In this document: positions 25,852 through 36,720 of the stretch, one piece after another
Layout: every line of letters begins with the position of its first letter
Numbering within the stretch: the stretch's first letter is position 1
DNA from: Pseudomonas linyingensis
GTDB taxonomy: Bacteria; Pseudomonadota; Gammaproteobacteria; Pseudomonadales; Pseudomonadaceae
NCBI RefSeq assembly: GCF_900109175.1
Contig: NZ_FNZE01000019.1
Location: 1-64,000 of the forward strand
DNA: 64,000 nt
Direction: 5' to 3'
The notes under the pieces: model-generated
Told to the model about the DNA's origin: nothing
What the model saw: the letters and a program-made list of their open reading frames with translations, nothing else
Database searches by the model: none
Position numbers and translations under genes: made by a program

Positions 25852-28800
25852 AGATCCTCGCCATCCGCCTGAAGAACCTCGCCTCGCTGGCCGGCGAGCA
25901 GGCCGTCGACTTCACCGCCGAGCCGCTCGCCAGCGCCGGTCTGTTCGCCATCACCGGCCCCACTGGCGCCGGCAAGAGCACCCTGCTCGACGCCCTGTGC
26001 CTGGCACTGTTCGGCGAGACGCCGCGTCTGCAGCACGCCAAGGCCCAGCTCAAGGTGCCGGACGGCGCCGACAACGAGGCCCTCGGCAGCGACGACGGCC
26101 GCAACCTGCTGCGCCGCGGCTGCGCTGGCGGGCATGCCGAGGTGGACTTCGTCGGCGTCGACGGCAAGCGCTACCGTGCCCGCTGGGAAGTGCGCCGCGC
26201 CCGCGACAAGGCAGCAGGCAAGCTGCAGAACAGCCAGCAGAGCCTGCGCGACCTGGACAGCGACCAGCTGCTGACCAGCAACAAGAGCGAATTTCGTGAG
26301 CAGATGGAGCTGCGCCTGGGCCTCAACCTGCAGCAGTTCACCCGCGCCGTGCTGCTGGCGCAGAGCGAGTTCAGCGCCTTCCTCAAGGCCGACGACAACG
26401 AGCGCGGCACCCTGCTGGAAAAGCTTACCGACACCGGCGTGTACAGCCGCATCGGCAAGGCGGCCTTCGCCGCCGCCAAGCGCGCCCGCGAAGCCCTCGA
26501 ACAGCTGGAACGCGACGCCGGCGGCATCCGCCCGCTGGCCGTTGAGGAGCGTCAGGCGCTGGAGCAGCAGCACGCCGCCGCCCTCGCCCAGCTCAAGAGC
26601 GAGCAGCAGCAACTGCACACCCTGCAGCAACAGCGCCAGTGGCTCGCCGAGCTGGCTCGCCTGCAAGCCGAACAACTGGCCGCCCAGACCCAGCTGGATA
26701 GCGCCCGCGCCGAGCACGATGGCCTGGCCGGCGAACGCCAGACTCTCGCCCTGCTCGAACAGCTCACCCCCGAGCGCCACCGCTTCCTGCGCCAAGGCGA
26801 CATCGGCCCGCAGCTGGCCGAACTGGCGGCCAGCATCGAAGCCCACGGCGCCCAGCAGCAGGCCCTGCAACAGCGCCTGAGCGAGCTGGAAAGCGCCAGC
26901 ACGGCTGCCGTGGCGCAGTTGCAGACGGCGGAAAACACCCGCCAGCAAGCAGCGCCGCTGCTGGCCCAGGCGCACAAGGAAGAGGAACGTCTGGCCCAGC
27001 TGGAGCAGGACCTGACCCAGGCGCAACAGGCCGAGCAGCAGGCCGGCGCGGCCTGCGCCGCTGGCGAGGCGACGCTGGCGCAACTGCAGGAACGGCAGAC
27101 CGCGCTGGCCAACCAGCAGACCGAACTGGCCGCCCAGCTCGACCGCAGCGCCGTGCTGCAATCGCTGTGCGCCGCCTGGGACGGCCATCGCCCGCGCCTG
27201 CAGCAGGCGGTGCTGCTGGCCAATCGTCTGCACCAGGGCCGTGGCGAGCTGCCGGCGCTGGAGCAGACCGCCGCCCAGGCGCAAACCCAGCTGAACGACG
27301 CCCGCCAGGCCCTGGAGACGCTGCAGCAGGAACTCGGCGGCAGCAGCTGCGGCGAACAACTGGCCGAGCTGCAACGCCAGCTCGGCGACTGGCGTCCGCA
27401 GTTGCGCACCCGCGAGGAACAGCACCAGCTGTGGCAACGCCGCCAGGAACTGGGCGCGCGCCAGGACGACCTGCAGGCCCGCCTCGCCGACCTGCAGACC
27501 CGCCGCGAGCAATGCCTGACCCGCGGCACGCAGGTGCGCAACGAACTGGACACGGCCGATCAGGCGCTGCAGATCACCCTCGCCCTGCTCGAACGCCAGC
27601 GCCTGGCCCGCAGCGCCAGCGTCGAGGCGCTGCGCGCGCAACTGCGCGACGGCGAGCCCTGCCCGGTGTGCGGCAGCGAGGAACACCCCTGGCACCAGCC
27701 GGATGCCCTGCTGCAGGCCCTCGCCAGCCAGGACGAGGACGAGGCGCAGCGCGCGCAGCAGCAGGTCGAGCGACTCAAGGAACAGCGCGCCGAACTGGCC
27801 GCCGACTACAAGGCGCTTGGCCAGCAACTGGAGCAGCTCGGCAACGAACAGACGCAACTGAAGGCCGACCTCCAGAAGCTGGACGCCAGCCTCGCCGCCC
27901 ATGCCGACCTGCTCGTCCAGCCAACCGAGCAGCGCGCCGCCTGGCTGGAGCAGCAACTGACCAGCCTGCGCCAGCGCATCGACACCGCCGAACAGCGCCA
28001 GGCCCGCCTGCTGGCCCTGCAGCAGCAGGCCGAGCAGCTGCAGCAGCGCTGGCAACAGGCCCGCGACGCCAGCCAGAATGCGACCGCGCAGCTGGAGCAG
28101 CAGCGCCAGCATCTGCAGCGCGACGGCGCGCAGCTCGCCGCCGAACTGCAGTCCTTCACCGGCCTGCTACCCGCCGAGTTACTGGCGCGCTGGCCCGAGG
28201 CACCGGCGCCGACCTTCATGCAGCTCGATCGCCAGGTCGGCGACCGCCTGCAGCAGCTGCAGCAACAGGCCGAACTGGACGAGGAGCACCAGCAGCGGCA
28301 GACCGCGCTGGAGAACGAACGCCTGCAGCAGGCCCATCGCCAGCAGACGCTGCAGGCCTACAGCGCACGTCTGGTCGAACTGCAGGCCCGCCAGCAGAGT
28401 ACCTTGGCTAGCTTGCGCCAGAGCCTGGGCGAGCAGCCCAGCGCCGGCGTCTGGCAGCAGCGCCTGGAACAGGCGGTCATCAGCGCCCGCACCGCCGAGC
28501 AGACCTGCGCCGGCGCACTGAACGCGGCGCGCGAGCAGCGGGTCAAGCTCGCCGGCGAGGGCGACCACCTGCGCCAACGCCAACAGGCACTGCGGCAGGA
28601 GCGTGACAACCTGGCCGTCGAACTGGCCGCCTGGAGGACTCGCCATCCGCAGCTGGACGACACTACCCTCGCCGCTCTGCTGGTCCGCCCGGCTGGCGAG
28701 CTGGCCGAGCTGCGCCAGCGCCTGCAGCAGGCCAGCGAAGCCCTGGCGCAGTGCCAGGTGCGTCTCGACGAGCGCAGCCAGCAGCTGGCCGCGCACCAGG

Positions 28801-29483
28801 CCAAACAAGCCGAAGCGCCGGAGCCGGCCGTGCTGGAGCAGGCCCTGAGCGAACAGCAGCAACGCTGCGATCAGGCCGAGCAGCACAGCGTCGAAGTGCG
28901 CGCCGCACTGGTCGAAGACGACCGCCACCGCACCCAGAGCCGCGAGCTGCTGGAACGCATCGCCGCAGCGCAGGCCGAGCACCTGCGCTGGGGGCGGATC
29001 AGCGCGCTGGTCGGCTCGGCCGACGGCGCCACCTTCCGCAAGATCGCCCAGGGCTACAACCTCGACTTGCTGGTGCAGCACGCCAACCTGCAGCTGCGCC
29101 AGCTGGCCAAGCGCTACCGCCTGCAGCGCGGCGGCAGCGCGCTGGGTCTGCTGGTGCTGGATACCGAGATGGGCGACGAGCTGCGCTCGGTGCATTCGCT
29201 GTCCGGCGGCGAGACCTTCCTGGTCTCGCTGGCCCTGGCGCTGGGCCTGGCGTCGATGGCGTCGAGCAAGCTGCGCATCGAGTCGCTGTTCATCGACGAG
29301 GGCTTCGGCAGCCTCGACCCCGAGTCGCTGCAGCTGGCGATGGATGCACTGGACAACCTGCAGGCCCAGGGCCGCAAGGTGGCGGTCATCTCCCACGTGC
29401 AGGAGATGCACGAGCGCATCCCGGTGCAGATCCGCGTGCAGCGCCAGGGCAACGGGGCCAGCGCGTTGAGTATCGTCGGCTGA
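25848..29483 (+). CDS. sbcC: Nuclease SbcCD subunit C (Rad50-like SMC ATPase)
   Basis: 1211 aa. N-terminal Walker A ([14 protein letters not shown], residues ~38-50), about 900 residues of Gln/Leu/Glu/Ala coiled coil interrupted by a zinc-hook CPVCG near residue 605, and a C-terminal ABC signature ([17 protein letters not shown]) with Walker B ([12 protein letters not shown]). The N- and C-terminal halves make one ATPase head. It overlaps sbcD by four bases. Acts on cytoplasmic DNA. Confidence 0.95.
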   Translation: MKILAIRLKNLASLAGEQAVDFTAEPLASAGLFAITGPTGAGKSTLLDALCLALFGETPRLQHAKAQLKVPDGADNEALGSDDGRNLLRRGCAGGHAEVDFVGVDGKRYRARWEVRRARDKAAGKLQNSQQSLRDLDSDQLLTSNKSEFREQMELRLGLNLQQFTRAVLLAQSEFSAFLKADDNERGTLLEKLTDTGVYSRIGKAAFAAAKRAREALEQLERDAGGIRPLAVEERQALEQQHAAALAQLKSEQQQLHTLQQQRQWLAELARLQAEQLAAQTQLDSARAEHDGLAGERQTLALLEQLTPERHRFLRQGDIGPQLAELAASIEAHGAQQQALQQRLSELESASTAAVAQLQTAENTRQQAAPLLAQAHKEEERLAQLEQDLTQAQQAEQQAGAACAAGEATLAQLQERQTALANQQTELAAQLDRSAVLQSLCAAWDGHRPRLQQAVLLANRLHQGRGELPALEQTAAQAQTQLNDARQALETLQQELGGSSCGEQLAELQRQLGDWRPQLRTREEQHQLWQRRQELGARQDDLQARLADLQTRREQCLTRGTQVRNELDTADQALQITLALLERQRLARSASVEALRAQLRDGEPCPVCGSEEHPWHQPDALLQALASQDEDEAQRAQQQVERLKEQRAELAADYKALGQQLEQLGNEQTQLKADLQKLDASLAAHADLLVQPTEQRAAWLEQQLTSLRQRIDTAEQRQARLLALQQQAEQLQQRWQQARDASQNATAQLEQQRQHLQRDGAQLAAELQSFTGLLPAELLARWPEAPAPTFMQLDRQVGDRLQQLQQQAELDEEHQQRQTALENERLQQAHRQQTLQAYSARLVELQARQQSTLASLRQSLGEQPSAGVWQQRLEQAVISARTAEQTCAGALNAAREQRVKLAGEGDHLRQRQQALRQERDNLAVELAAWRTRHPQLDDTTLAALLVRPAGELAELRQRLQQASEALAQCQVRLDERSQQLAAHQAKQAEAPEPAVLEQALSEQQQRCDQAEQHSVEVRAALVEDDRHRTQSRELLERIAAAQAEHLRWGRISALVGSADGATFRKIAQGYNLDLLVQHANLQLRQLAKRYRLQRGGSALGLLVLDTEMGDELRSVHSLSGGETFLVSLALALGLASMASSKLRIESLFIDEGFGSLDPESLQLAMDALDNLQAQGRKVAVISHVQEMHERIPVQIRVQRQGNGASALSIVG

Positions 29484-29489
29484 AAGCCG

Positions 29490-29531
29490 CCCTCACCCCC
29501 GGCCCCTCCGGGGAGAGGGCTGGGGTGAGGG
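29490..29531. repeat. GGGGTGAGGG-type hairpin repeat between convergent genes
   Basis: CCCTCACCCC (29490-29499) is the exact complement of GGGGTGAGGG (29522-29531); the GC-rich interior can also pair. This type of palindrome is widespread between bacterial genes and can serve as a bidirectional terminator for sbcC and the helicase gene. Confidence 0.6.
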
Positions 29532-29547
29532 GAAAAGCCGCGCGCCG

Positions 29548-32500
29548 CTACGCCCCGGCTTTGGCTCGTCGCTGCTCCAGCAACTTGCGCAGCTGCTGGT
29601 CGAGCTTGTCGAGGGTGCCGGCCGGATCCAGCCAGTAGTCAGTGGACCACAGGCGCAGGATCTCCCAGCCGAGGCCGCGCAGCACGCTTTCACGGATCTT
29701 GTCGCGGTCGCGGGCGGTGGCCGAGCGGTGGTAGGTGGCGCCGTCGCACTCGATGCCGGCGAGATAGCGCCCCGGCACGTCGGGGTCGACCACGCCGAGA
29801 TCGATGCGGAAGCGCGACACGCCGACCTGCGGGTGCAGGGTCCAGCCTTTCTCGGCCAGAGCGCGGGCCACCGCCTCCTCGAACGACGAGTCGAAGCTGC
29901 CCACCGAGCCGTGCACCGCCTCGTCCAGCGCGCGGGCGCCGCGCTCGGCGAATTCGAGGAAGTGCCTGAGGTCCTTCACCCCTTCGGCGGCCGTGCGCGC
30001 CAGGTCGATCTGCTCCGGGCGCAGGCTGGAGAACACCTTGAGCTCGGCGCGCGCACGGGTGATCGCCACGTTGAGGCGCCGCTCGCCGCCGTTCTTGTTA
30101 AGCGGGCCGAAGTTCATGCTGACCGTACCCACGCTGTCCGGGCCGAAGGTGGTGCTGAACAGGATCACGTCGCGCTCGTCGCCCTGCACCGACTCGAGGT
30201 TCTTGACAAACACCGGCTCGATCAGCGCCTCGTCGAAGTGGCGGTCCAGCGCCGGATTGCGCCGCCGCGCGGCATCCAGCAGGTCGAGGATCAGGGTCTG
30301 CTGCTTCTGGTTGAAGGTGACCACGCCGAGGGTCAGCCTGCCCGGCTCGATGCCGGCCAGGCGCTGCTCGATCTCGGCGACCACCGCGTCGGCTTCGGCG
30401 CGGTTGGTCTGGCTGCCGCCGCGATCGTAAGTGCCGGCGACGAACTGCAGGTTGACCGCGCGATCCTCGGTGGCCGGCGACGGGAAGGTGATCAACCCGC
30501 CCTTGTAGTAGCGGTGGTTGGAGAAGGTGATCAGGCTCTCGTGACGCGAGCGGTAGTGCCAGGACAGGTCGACGGTCGGCAGGTTGGCGCCGAGCAGTTC
30601 GTCGAGGATGCTTTCCAGATCCTCGTCGTCGCTGCTCTCCTCCTCGCCGGCCTGCGCCGAGCTGAAGAAGCTGGTCGGCGGCAGCTGCTTGGGATCGCCG
30701 ACCACCACGGTCTGGCGGCCGCGGGCGATGGCGCCGATGGCGTCCCACACGGTGATCTGCGAGGCCTCGTCGAAGATCACCAGGTCGAACGGCTGCTGGC
30801 CGGCCGGCAGGTACTGGGCGATCGACAGCGGCGACATCAACAGGCACGGGGTCAGCGCGGCGATGGCGTTGGGCGTCTCGCCGAGCAACTGGCGCAGCGG
30901 CTTGTGACGGGTCTTCTTCTCCAATTCGCGGCGGATTACCCCGAACTCGGAAGACTTCTGCGCATCCTCGCGCTCCACCAGGCCCTGGCGGATGCGCGTG
31001 CGGATGCACTGCGCGGTGATCTCGCGCACGCGGTCGTCGAGGGCGCGGAAGCTGGCGATCTTGCGCTCGTGCTCGACCGAGACGAAGTTGCGCAGCGCCG
31101 GGGTGGCGTCGATCTTCTGCACCAGCCAGCCGCGCGCGTAGTTGACCTCCAGGGCACGCTGCGCCTGGCCGGCCGGCACGCGGCCCTGCTCGATGGCTTC
31201 CACCAGCGGCAGCAGACCGAGCGCCAGCGCCTCGCCGCGCACGCGCAGCCAGGCGCACCAGGCGTGCAGGCGGCCGTGGGCGGAGTCCAGGCGGGCGGTC
31301 AGCTCCAGTAGCTGTTCGAGGCCCGAGAGGCCGGGACTGTACAGCTCGTCCGCGCTGCGCCCGGCGAGGCTGGCGAACTCCTCCAGCGCCTCGGCGAAGT
31401 TGTCCTCCAGTTCGAGATAGCGGCCGCACAGGCGGCCGACCGGGGCATCGACGGCGAGCAACTCGTTGGCCTCGACCACCAGCAGACGCAGCCCGCTGCG
31501 CAGGGCCGCCAGCTGCTCGGGATCGGTGGCCAGCGCGGCGAGCAGCTGGCGCAGGCGCCAGGCCATCTCGGCCTTGACCCGCAACTGCAGCGGGTCGGAG
31601 TCCAGGCCGCGCCAGCCGGGCAGGCCGTCGACCCGCGCCAGCAGCGGCTGCAGCTCGCCGTGGATGTCCTGCAGCTCGCGCAGCACCGGCAGGTCGGCCG
31701 CGACCTGGGCGCCCTCGCCGACGCCGGCCTGCTCCTGCAGCCAGGCATGGAACTGGCGCAGCTTGAGGATCTGCAGCGGCCACCAGCTGCCGTCGGCTTC
31801 CTGCCAGCGGCGTTCCAGCGCCGTCAGGTCCAGTGCCAGCAGGCGCTCGCGCGGATAGCGCACCGACAGTTCAGCCTCGGCGGCGGCGAAGCGCTCGAGC
31901 AGGCCGACCGCCTTGTTCAGCGCGTCGAGGCGCTCCAGCACGTCGGCCTGGAAGGCGAAGCCCAGCTCCTTGCCGATGGTCTGCGGCAGCAGCTCGAGCA
32001 GCTGGCCCAGGGCGGCGAGCTGGCCACGGCCGTTGAGCGGACGGATCAGGCCGAGGCGCTGGCTCAGCTCGACCAGGGCGCCCTGCAGCGCACGGGTGCG
32101 CGTGGTCAGGGTGGCGGCCTGCTGCTGCAAAGCCTGCTGCCAGGCCATGCTCCATTCCTCCACCCGCAGGAAGGCCAGCGGATGGTTGGCCATGTCGCCG
32201 ACTTCGCCGGCATTCAGGTCGATGCGCTCGGCCACCGCGCGCAGCTGCTCCAGCGCCGCGGCGTCGTGCTGCTCGGCGCTGACCCAGCGCAGCTTGATCT
32301 CCGCCACCCCGGCATTGGCCACCGCGGTGGCCAGCGCCTGACGGATGCTCAGACCGTTGCGCTGGCGCTCGTGCAGGGCCTTGACCAGCTGGTTGAGTTC
32401 GTCGCGCAGCAGGCGCAGGCGCCGCGTCTCGCGCTCCCACTCCTCCTCGCTCAGCGCCGCGCGAGCCTGCCAGGCCTCGCCGAGCTGGCGGATCACGTCC

Positions 32501-34434
32501 TGCTTGCGCGCCTTGTTGGAGTGCAGCTCCAGGCAAAACTCGCCGAGGCCGTGCTCGCGCAGGCGGCGGTAGACCACCTCCAGCGCGGCGGCCTTCTCGG
32601 CGACGAACAGCACGGTGCGGCCCAGCGCCAGGTTGTGGGCGATCATGTTGGCGATGGTCTGCGACTTGCCGGTGCCCGGCGGGCCGATCATCACGAAGTT
32701 ACGCCCCTGGGCGGCGGCCACCACCGCGGCCAGCTGCGAGGAATCGGCGGACAGCGGGGTGAACAGCTGCTCCGGCGACAGGCGCTGGTCCAGTTCGCGC
32801 GGCGCGACGAACTCGCCCGTGCTGGCGAACGGCTCGCGCGGGGTGTCGAGCAGGTGGCGTACTACCGGGTTGTCCTTGAGCTGCTCGACGCGGTCGACCA
32901 GGTCCTTCCACATCAGGTACTTGGCGAATGAGAAGGTGCTCAGCACCACCTCGTCGGCGATCTCGAAGCCGTCCACCTCAAGCACCTCGCGGCGCATGCG
33001 GGTGAGGATGCCGGCGATGTCGAGGCCATGTTCGTCGCTGGGCAGCAGGGCGTCGAAACCCTGGATGTCGAGGTTGAAATCCTGGCGCAGCATTTCCAGC
33101 AGGGTGGTGTTGAAGCGCGGTTCGTCGTCGCCGAGGGTCAGGCGGATGCCCGAACTGATCGACTTGCGGGTCAGGGTCACCGGCAGCAGGATCAGCGGCG
33201 CGCGATAGCTGCGGTCCTTAATCCCCGGGCGCTGCCAGCGCAGGAAGCCGATGGCGAGGAACAGGGTGTTGGCGCCGCCTTCCTCCAGATCGGCGCGCGC
33301 GCGGCGGTACAGCTCGACCAGGGTGGCGTCGAGCTTGTCGGCCTCCAGCGGCGCGAACAGGCGGCCCTTGGCCAGCGCATTGAGTGCGGTCTGCGCCAGC
33401 GCGGCGGCGTCCTCGGCGACATCCCCCGCGCCGGCCGGGCGCTTGGGCTGCGGGTCGATGGCGAAGGCCTTGCCGCCCGCCAGCAGATCCTCCAGCGCCG
33501 CCGGATCGGGGGTCAGCAGCGGGATGGCGACCTTGCTGTCGCGCAGGCTGAGCAGCGGGTTGCGCAGGGACAGGTCGAGCAGGCGACGCTGCCATTGCTC
33601 CAGGCGGCCGCCGGGGCCGGCGGGCAGTTCGTCATTGTCCGCCGCGGCGACCGCGGCCAGCTCAGGGGCGTCGAGCACCTGCGGATCGGCCGGCGGTTCG
33701 GCGGCGCTGGCGTCCAGTGGACGGATCTGCGCGGCGCGCGCCTGGGCGAGGTCGAGGACCAGCACGAAGCGCGCGTCGTCGTTCAGGCGCTGCTGGGCGA
33801 CGCGGATCGCCTCCTTGAACGGCGTGCCCTTGCCGAGCAGGCCGCTATCGAACAGCAGCACCTCGCGCAGCTGCACGCGCTTGCGCAGGGTCAGCGCATC
33901 CTCGCTGCAGATGCGCGGGAAGAAGCCCTCGGCGTTCAGCCACAGACCGACGTAGGCGTGCTCCTGCTCCAGCACGATCAGCGGGTGCAGGCCGATACGC
34001 TCGAGCAGCGCGGCGAACAGCAGCGCGCAATCGAGGGGGCCGGCGCTGCGGCCCTGGACGATCTGCGCCGGACTGCGCAGGCGCTGCGCCTCGGCCAGCG
34101 GCACCGGCGCCGCCAGGGCGTCGAGACGCAGGCCGTGCAGCACGTTCCACAGCGCCGCCACCTGCAGGCCGAGGCGCGTGGCGTCGGCAGCGGCGTAGCC
34201 GTGCAGGCTGGCGTCGTGGCCGTTGCGCTTGAGCAGCTCGCCGGCCAAGTGCAGCAGCTTGTCCACCACCGGCTGACCGGGCAGACAGAAGGCCGCCAGG
34301 CGCTCGGGGGCATGACGGTAGCCTTCCCAAGTGTGGCGCTCCGGCGAGGCGATGTCCGCTAGCGTCGCTTCCCGTCCCGGGGGATGGCGCTCCTCGCCAC
34401 GGGCCTGCTCCGGGAATAGGGCTTGTTCGGACAT
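29548..34434 (-). CDS. DUF4011 / SF1 helicase / Vsr-like nuclease fusion protein
   Basis: 1628 aa from ATG 34434, chosen for GGAG eight bases upstream; ATGs at 34509 and 34551 lack ribosome sites. The N-terminal ~230 residues contain a transglutaminase-like/DUF4011-type region. A split SF1 (COG1112-type) helicase follows: Walker A GPPGTGKSQTIAN near 580, Walker B/DEASQ in VIFDEASQITVWDAI, GDPKQLPPTSFF, and late helicase motifs VQGDERDVILFS and LNVAITRARAELK. The C-terminal ~110 residues are a Vsr/DUF559-like endonuclease: SFEEAVARALAEKGW, FRIDLGVVD, GIECDGATYH and LRLWSTDYW. The order matches the DUF4011-helicase-Vsr single-gene antiviral candidate called hhe, from memory. No MTase or methylation gene is adjacent. 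Confidence 0.82.
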   Translation of the reverse strand: MSEQALFPEQARGEERHPPGREATLADIASPERHTWEGYRHAPERLAAFCLPGQPVVDKLLHLAGELLKRNGHDASLHGYAAADATRLGLQVAALWNVLHGLRLDALAAPVPLAEAQRLRSPAQIVQGRSAGPLDCALLFAALLERIGLHPLIVLEQEHAYVGLWLNAEGFFPRICSEDALTLRKRVQLREVLLFDSGLLGKGTPFKEAIRVAQQRLNDDARFVLVLDLAQARAAQIRPLDASAAEPPADPQVLDAPELAAVAAADNDELPAGPGGRLEQWQRRLLDLSLRNPLLSLRDSKVAIPLLTPDPAALEDLLAGGKAFAIDPQPKRPAGAGDVAEDAAALAQTALNALAKGRLFAPLEADKLDATLVELYRRARADLEEGGANTLFLAIGFLRWQRPGIKDRSYRAPLILLPVTLTRKSISSGIRLTLGDDEPRFNTTLLEMLRQDFNLDIQGFDALLPSDEHGLDIAGILTRMRREVLEVDGFEIADEVVLSTFSFAKYLMWKDLVDRVEQLKDNPVVRHLLDTPREPFASTGEFVAPRELDQRLSPEQLFTPLSADSSQLAAVVAAAQGRNFVMIGPPGTGKSQTIANMIAHNLALGRTVLFVAEKAAALEVVYRRLREHGLGEFCLELHSNKARKQDVIRQLGEAWQARAALSEEEWERETRRLRLLRDELNQLVKALHERQRNGLSIRQALATAVANAGVAEIKLRWVSAEQHDAAALEQLRAVAERIDLNAGEVGDMANHPLAFLRVEEWSMAWQQALQQQAATLTTRTRALQGALVELSQRLGLIRPLNGRGQLAALGQLLELLPQTIGKELGFAFQADVLERLDALNKAVGLLERFAAAEAELSVRYPRERLLALDLTALERRWQEADGSWWPLQILKLRQFHAWLQEQAGVGEGAQVAADLPVLRELQDIHGELQPLLARVDGLPGWRGLDSDPLQLRVKAEMAWRLRQLLAALATDPEQLAALRSGLRLLVVEANELLAVDAPVGRLCGRYLELEDNFAEALEEFASLAGRSADELYSPGLSGLEQLLELTARLDSAHGRLHAWCAWLRVRGEALALGLLPLVEAIEQGRVPAGQAQRALEVNYARGWLVQKIDATPALRNFVSVEHERKIASFRALDDRVREITAQCIRTRIRQGLVEREDAQKSSEFGVIRRELEKKTRHKPLRQLLGETPNAIAALTPCLLMSPLSIAQYLPAGQQPFDLVIFDEASQITVWDAIGAIARGRQTVVVGDPKQLPPTSFFSSAQAGEEESSDDEDLESILDELLGANLPTVDLSWHYRSRHESLITFSNHRYYKGGLITFPSPATEDRAVNLQFVAGTYDRGGSQTNRAEADAVVAEIEQRLAGIEPGRLTLGVVTFNQKQQTLILDLLDAARRRNPALDRHFDEALIEPVFVKNLESVQGDERDVILFSTTFGPDSVGTVSMNFGPLNKNGGERRLNVAITRARAELKVFSSLRPEQIDLARTAAEGVKDLRHFLEFAERGARALDEAVHGSVGSFDSSFEEAVARALAEKGWTLHPQVGVSRFRIDLGVVDPDVPGRYLAGIECDGATYHRSATARDRDKIRESVLRGLGWEILRLWSTDYWLDPAGTLDKLDQQLRKLLEQRRAKAGA

Positions 34435-34739
34435 CCAGCGGTCTCCAACCGGCGGGCCATCGACACGACGACCCGGTGCCGGCGCAGCGGCGTCGGCAGC
34501 AGTGTTCATGGGGGAAAAAGGTGCCGAGCAGCGGCTGGCTTTGCCATCCAATTGTCATGCACCTGTACGGGCGAACAGTATCCGCCGCTACCGCGCAGGT
34601 AAAGGGTTTTCCTGCAAAGTCAGACACTTGGACCGCATAGTGGAGGAGAAATTGCAGGAAAGACGATTTTCCGCCGCGACCGGGCACACCGGCCTGCTTT
34701 GCGGCACAATCGAAGGCACCGTCGCCACCGAACGCCATC

Positions 34740-35657
34740 ATGCAGATCGACGAAGAACTGACCTTCAAGAAGCTGGAAATCTTCCTGGCCTTCATGCGCA
34801 GCGGCAACCTGTCGCGCGCCGCCGCCGAGTTGGACACCAGCACGGTCAGCGTGCATCGCGCACTGCACTCGCTGGAAAACGCCCTGCGCTGCCCGCTGTT
34901 CAAGCGCGAGGGGCGCAAGCTCAGTCCGCTGGAAAGTGCCCACGTGCTGGAGGACCGCGCGCAGAAGCTGATCGCCGACATGCTCGACACCGTGCGCCTG
35001 ACCCGCGAGGCGGCCGGCTTCTCCGCCGAGCGCTTCAAGCTCGGCGCGCTCTACTCACTGACGGTGAAGACGGTGCCGCAGCTGATCATGGGCCTCAAGC
35101 TGCGGCGCAGCGAGCTGAACATCGACCTGATCCTCGGCTCCAACGTCGACCTGCTGTACAAGCTGAAGAACTTCGAGCTGGACGCCATCCTGGTGTCGCT
35201 CAACGACAGCGTGGCCGATCCGGACTGCGAGTCGCTGCCGCTGTTTCGCGACGACATCTTCCTCGCCGTGCCCACCGACTCGCCGTTCGCCCGCCAGGCC
35301 GAGGTGGACCTGGCCGACCTCCACGAGGCCACCTTCATCACCCTGACCCAGGGCTTCGCCACGCACCAGGACGCCCAGCGGGTGTTCCAGCAGGCCGGCT
35401 TCGCGCCCAAGGTGGCGATGCAGGTCAACGACATCTTCACCCTGCTCAGCATGGTCAGCTCCGGGGTCGGCTACGCCCTGCTGCCGGGCCGCATCGCCGC
35501 GGTGTACGAGAACCGCGTGCGGCTGATCCCGCTGCAGGCGCGCTACCGGATGCAGCAACAGATCGGCGTGGTGTTCCTCAAGAGCCGCGAGCGCGACCCC
35601 AACCTGCTGGCGCTGGTCGCCGAGTGCCGGATGTACGCCAAGCGGCATGAGGGTTGA
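34740..35657 (+). CDS. LysR-family transcriptional regulator, MdcR-like
   Basis: 305 aa. Winged helix-turn-helix at ~8-65 (LEIFLAFMRSGNLSRAAAELDTSTVSVHRALHSLE), then a periplasmic-binding-like effector domain (FKLGALYSLTVKTVPQLIMGLKLRR, FITLTQGFATHQD, MVSSGVGYALLPGRIA). The wording of both parts resembles malonate-utilisation regulators (MdcR) as I remember them. The mdc genes are about 26 kb away (61-64 kb), so this link is only suggestive. It is divergent from the large helicase gene. Confidence 0.8.
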   Translation: MQIDEELTFKKLEIFLAFMRSGNLSRAAAELDTSTVSVHRALHSLENALRCPLFKREGRKLSPLESAHVLEDRAQKLIADMLDTVRLTREAAGFSAERFKLGALYSLTVKTVPQLIMGLKLRRSELNIDLILGSNVDLLYKLKNFELDAILVSLNDSVADPDCESLPLFRDDIFLAVPTDSPFARQAEVDLADLHEATFITLTQGFATHQDAQRVFQQAGFAPKVAMQVNDIFTLLSMVSSGVGYALLPGRIAAVYENRVRLIPLQARYRMQQQIGVVFLKSRERDPNLLALVAECRMYAKRHEG

Positions 35658-35673
35658 GTACGGTCCCGCCGAC

Positions 35674-36600
35674 TCAGTAGGTGCCGGCGAAATCCACCTC
35701 GCCGCGCAACGCATCGTCGGCCCGGAAACGCGCCAGGTTGTCGACGAACAGCCGGGCCAGCGCGGCGGGCACCAGCGGCCCGGCGATGTGCCCGGTCAGC
35801 GTCACTCCCGGCGCGGCCCAGAACGGATGCTCCGCCGGCAGCGGCTCCTCGCGGAACACGTCGAGCACCGCGCCGGCCAGGCGCCCTTCGCGCAGCGCCG
35901 CCAGCAGCGCCGCATCGACCACCGCGGTGCCGCGCCCCACGTTGAGGAACAGCGCCGACGGCCTCAGCGCGGCGAAGAAGCCCGCGCCGTAGAGGTCCGC
36001 GGTTTCCGGGGTATCGGGAAGGATGTTGACCACGTAGTCGGCCGCCGCGGCCTCGCGGCACAGCGCGTCGAGGCCTGTCACTCGCTCGAAGTGCTCGAGC
36101 GGGCGCGGGCGCTGGGCGACGCCGCTCAGGCGCAGGCCGAACGGCGCCAACAGGCGGGCGACCTCGCGGCCGATCTCGCCGGCGCCGACGATCAGCAGCC
36201 GGCGCCCGAACAGGCTGCCGGGAATGCGCGCGTCCCACTGCCGCTGGTGCTGGCTTTCCCGGCGGCTGCGTAGCTGCTGTTCGTGCTCCAGAATGTGGGC
36301 GAGCAGGTACTCGGCAATCGGCTGGCCGAACACGCCGACGGCGCGACTCAGCCGGTAGCCGCGGGGCAGGTCCGCCGCCAGCAGCGGCCGGTAGCCTGCC
36401 CAGGTCGACTGCAGCCATTGCGGGCGCAGCCCGGCGCGCAGCAGCGGCACCAGCCGGTCCGGCTCGCCCAGCCAGATCGCGCAGCGGCGCATGGCCTCGA
36501 CATCGGCGGACGCCTCCAGCAGCTCGAGTGCGGGGTTCAACTCGCCGAGTGCGGTGCGCAGCTCGGGGTTGCGGGAGTCAGCGAGCAGAATGGGGCCCAT
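35674..36600 (-). CDS. D-isomer 2-hydroxyacid dehydrogenase
   Basis: 308 aa. Rossmann NAD(P) site LLIVGAGEIGREVARLL (residues ~138-154), NVGRGTAVVDAALLAALREGRLAGAVLDVF with catalytic Arg/Glu region, and the terminal GHIAGP bearing the catalytic His. The family reduces glyoxylate, hydroxypyruvate or other 2-oxoacids. Substrate cannot be told. It is convergent with the LysR gene, 16 bases apart. Confidence 0.85.
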   Translation of the reverse strand: MGPILLADSRNPELRTALGELNPALELLEASADVEAMRRCAIWLGEPDRLVPLLRAGLRPQWLQSTWAGYRPLLAADLPRGYRLSRAVGVFGQPIAEYLLAHILEHEQQLRSRRESQHQRQWDARIPGSLFGRRLLIVGAGEIGREVARLLAPFGLRLSGVAQRPRPLEHFERVTGLDALCREAAAADYVVNILPDTPETADLYGAGFFAALRPSALFLNVGRGTAVVDAALLAALREGRLAGAVLDVFREEPLPAEHPFWAAPGVTLTGHIAGPLVPAALARLFVDNLARFRADDALRGEVDFAGTY

Positions 36601-36720
36601 CGCGGGACGTCCTCCAGGTCGGTTGGCTCGGGTCCGCGACTATACGCGCCCCCGACCGGCTGGCGCTGTTTGCCAAGTGCCGGATGATGGGCGAAGTCCC
36701 CGACTTCGGCGCCAGACTCA

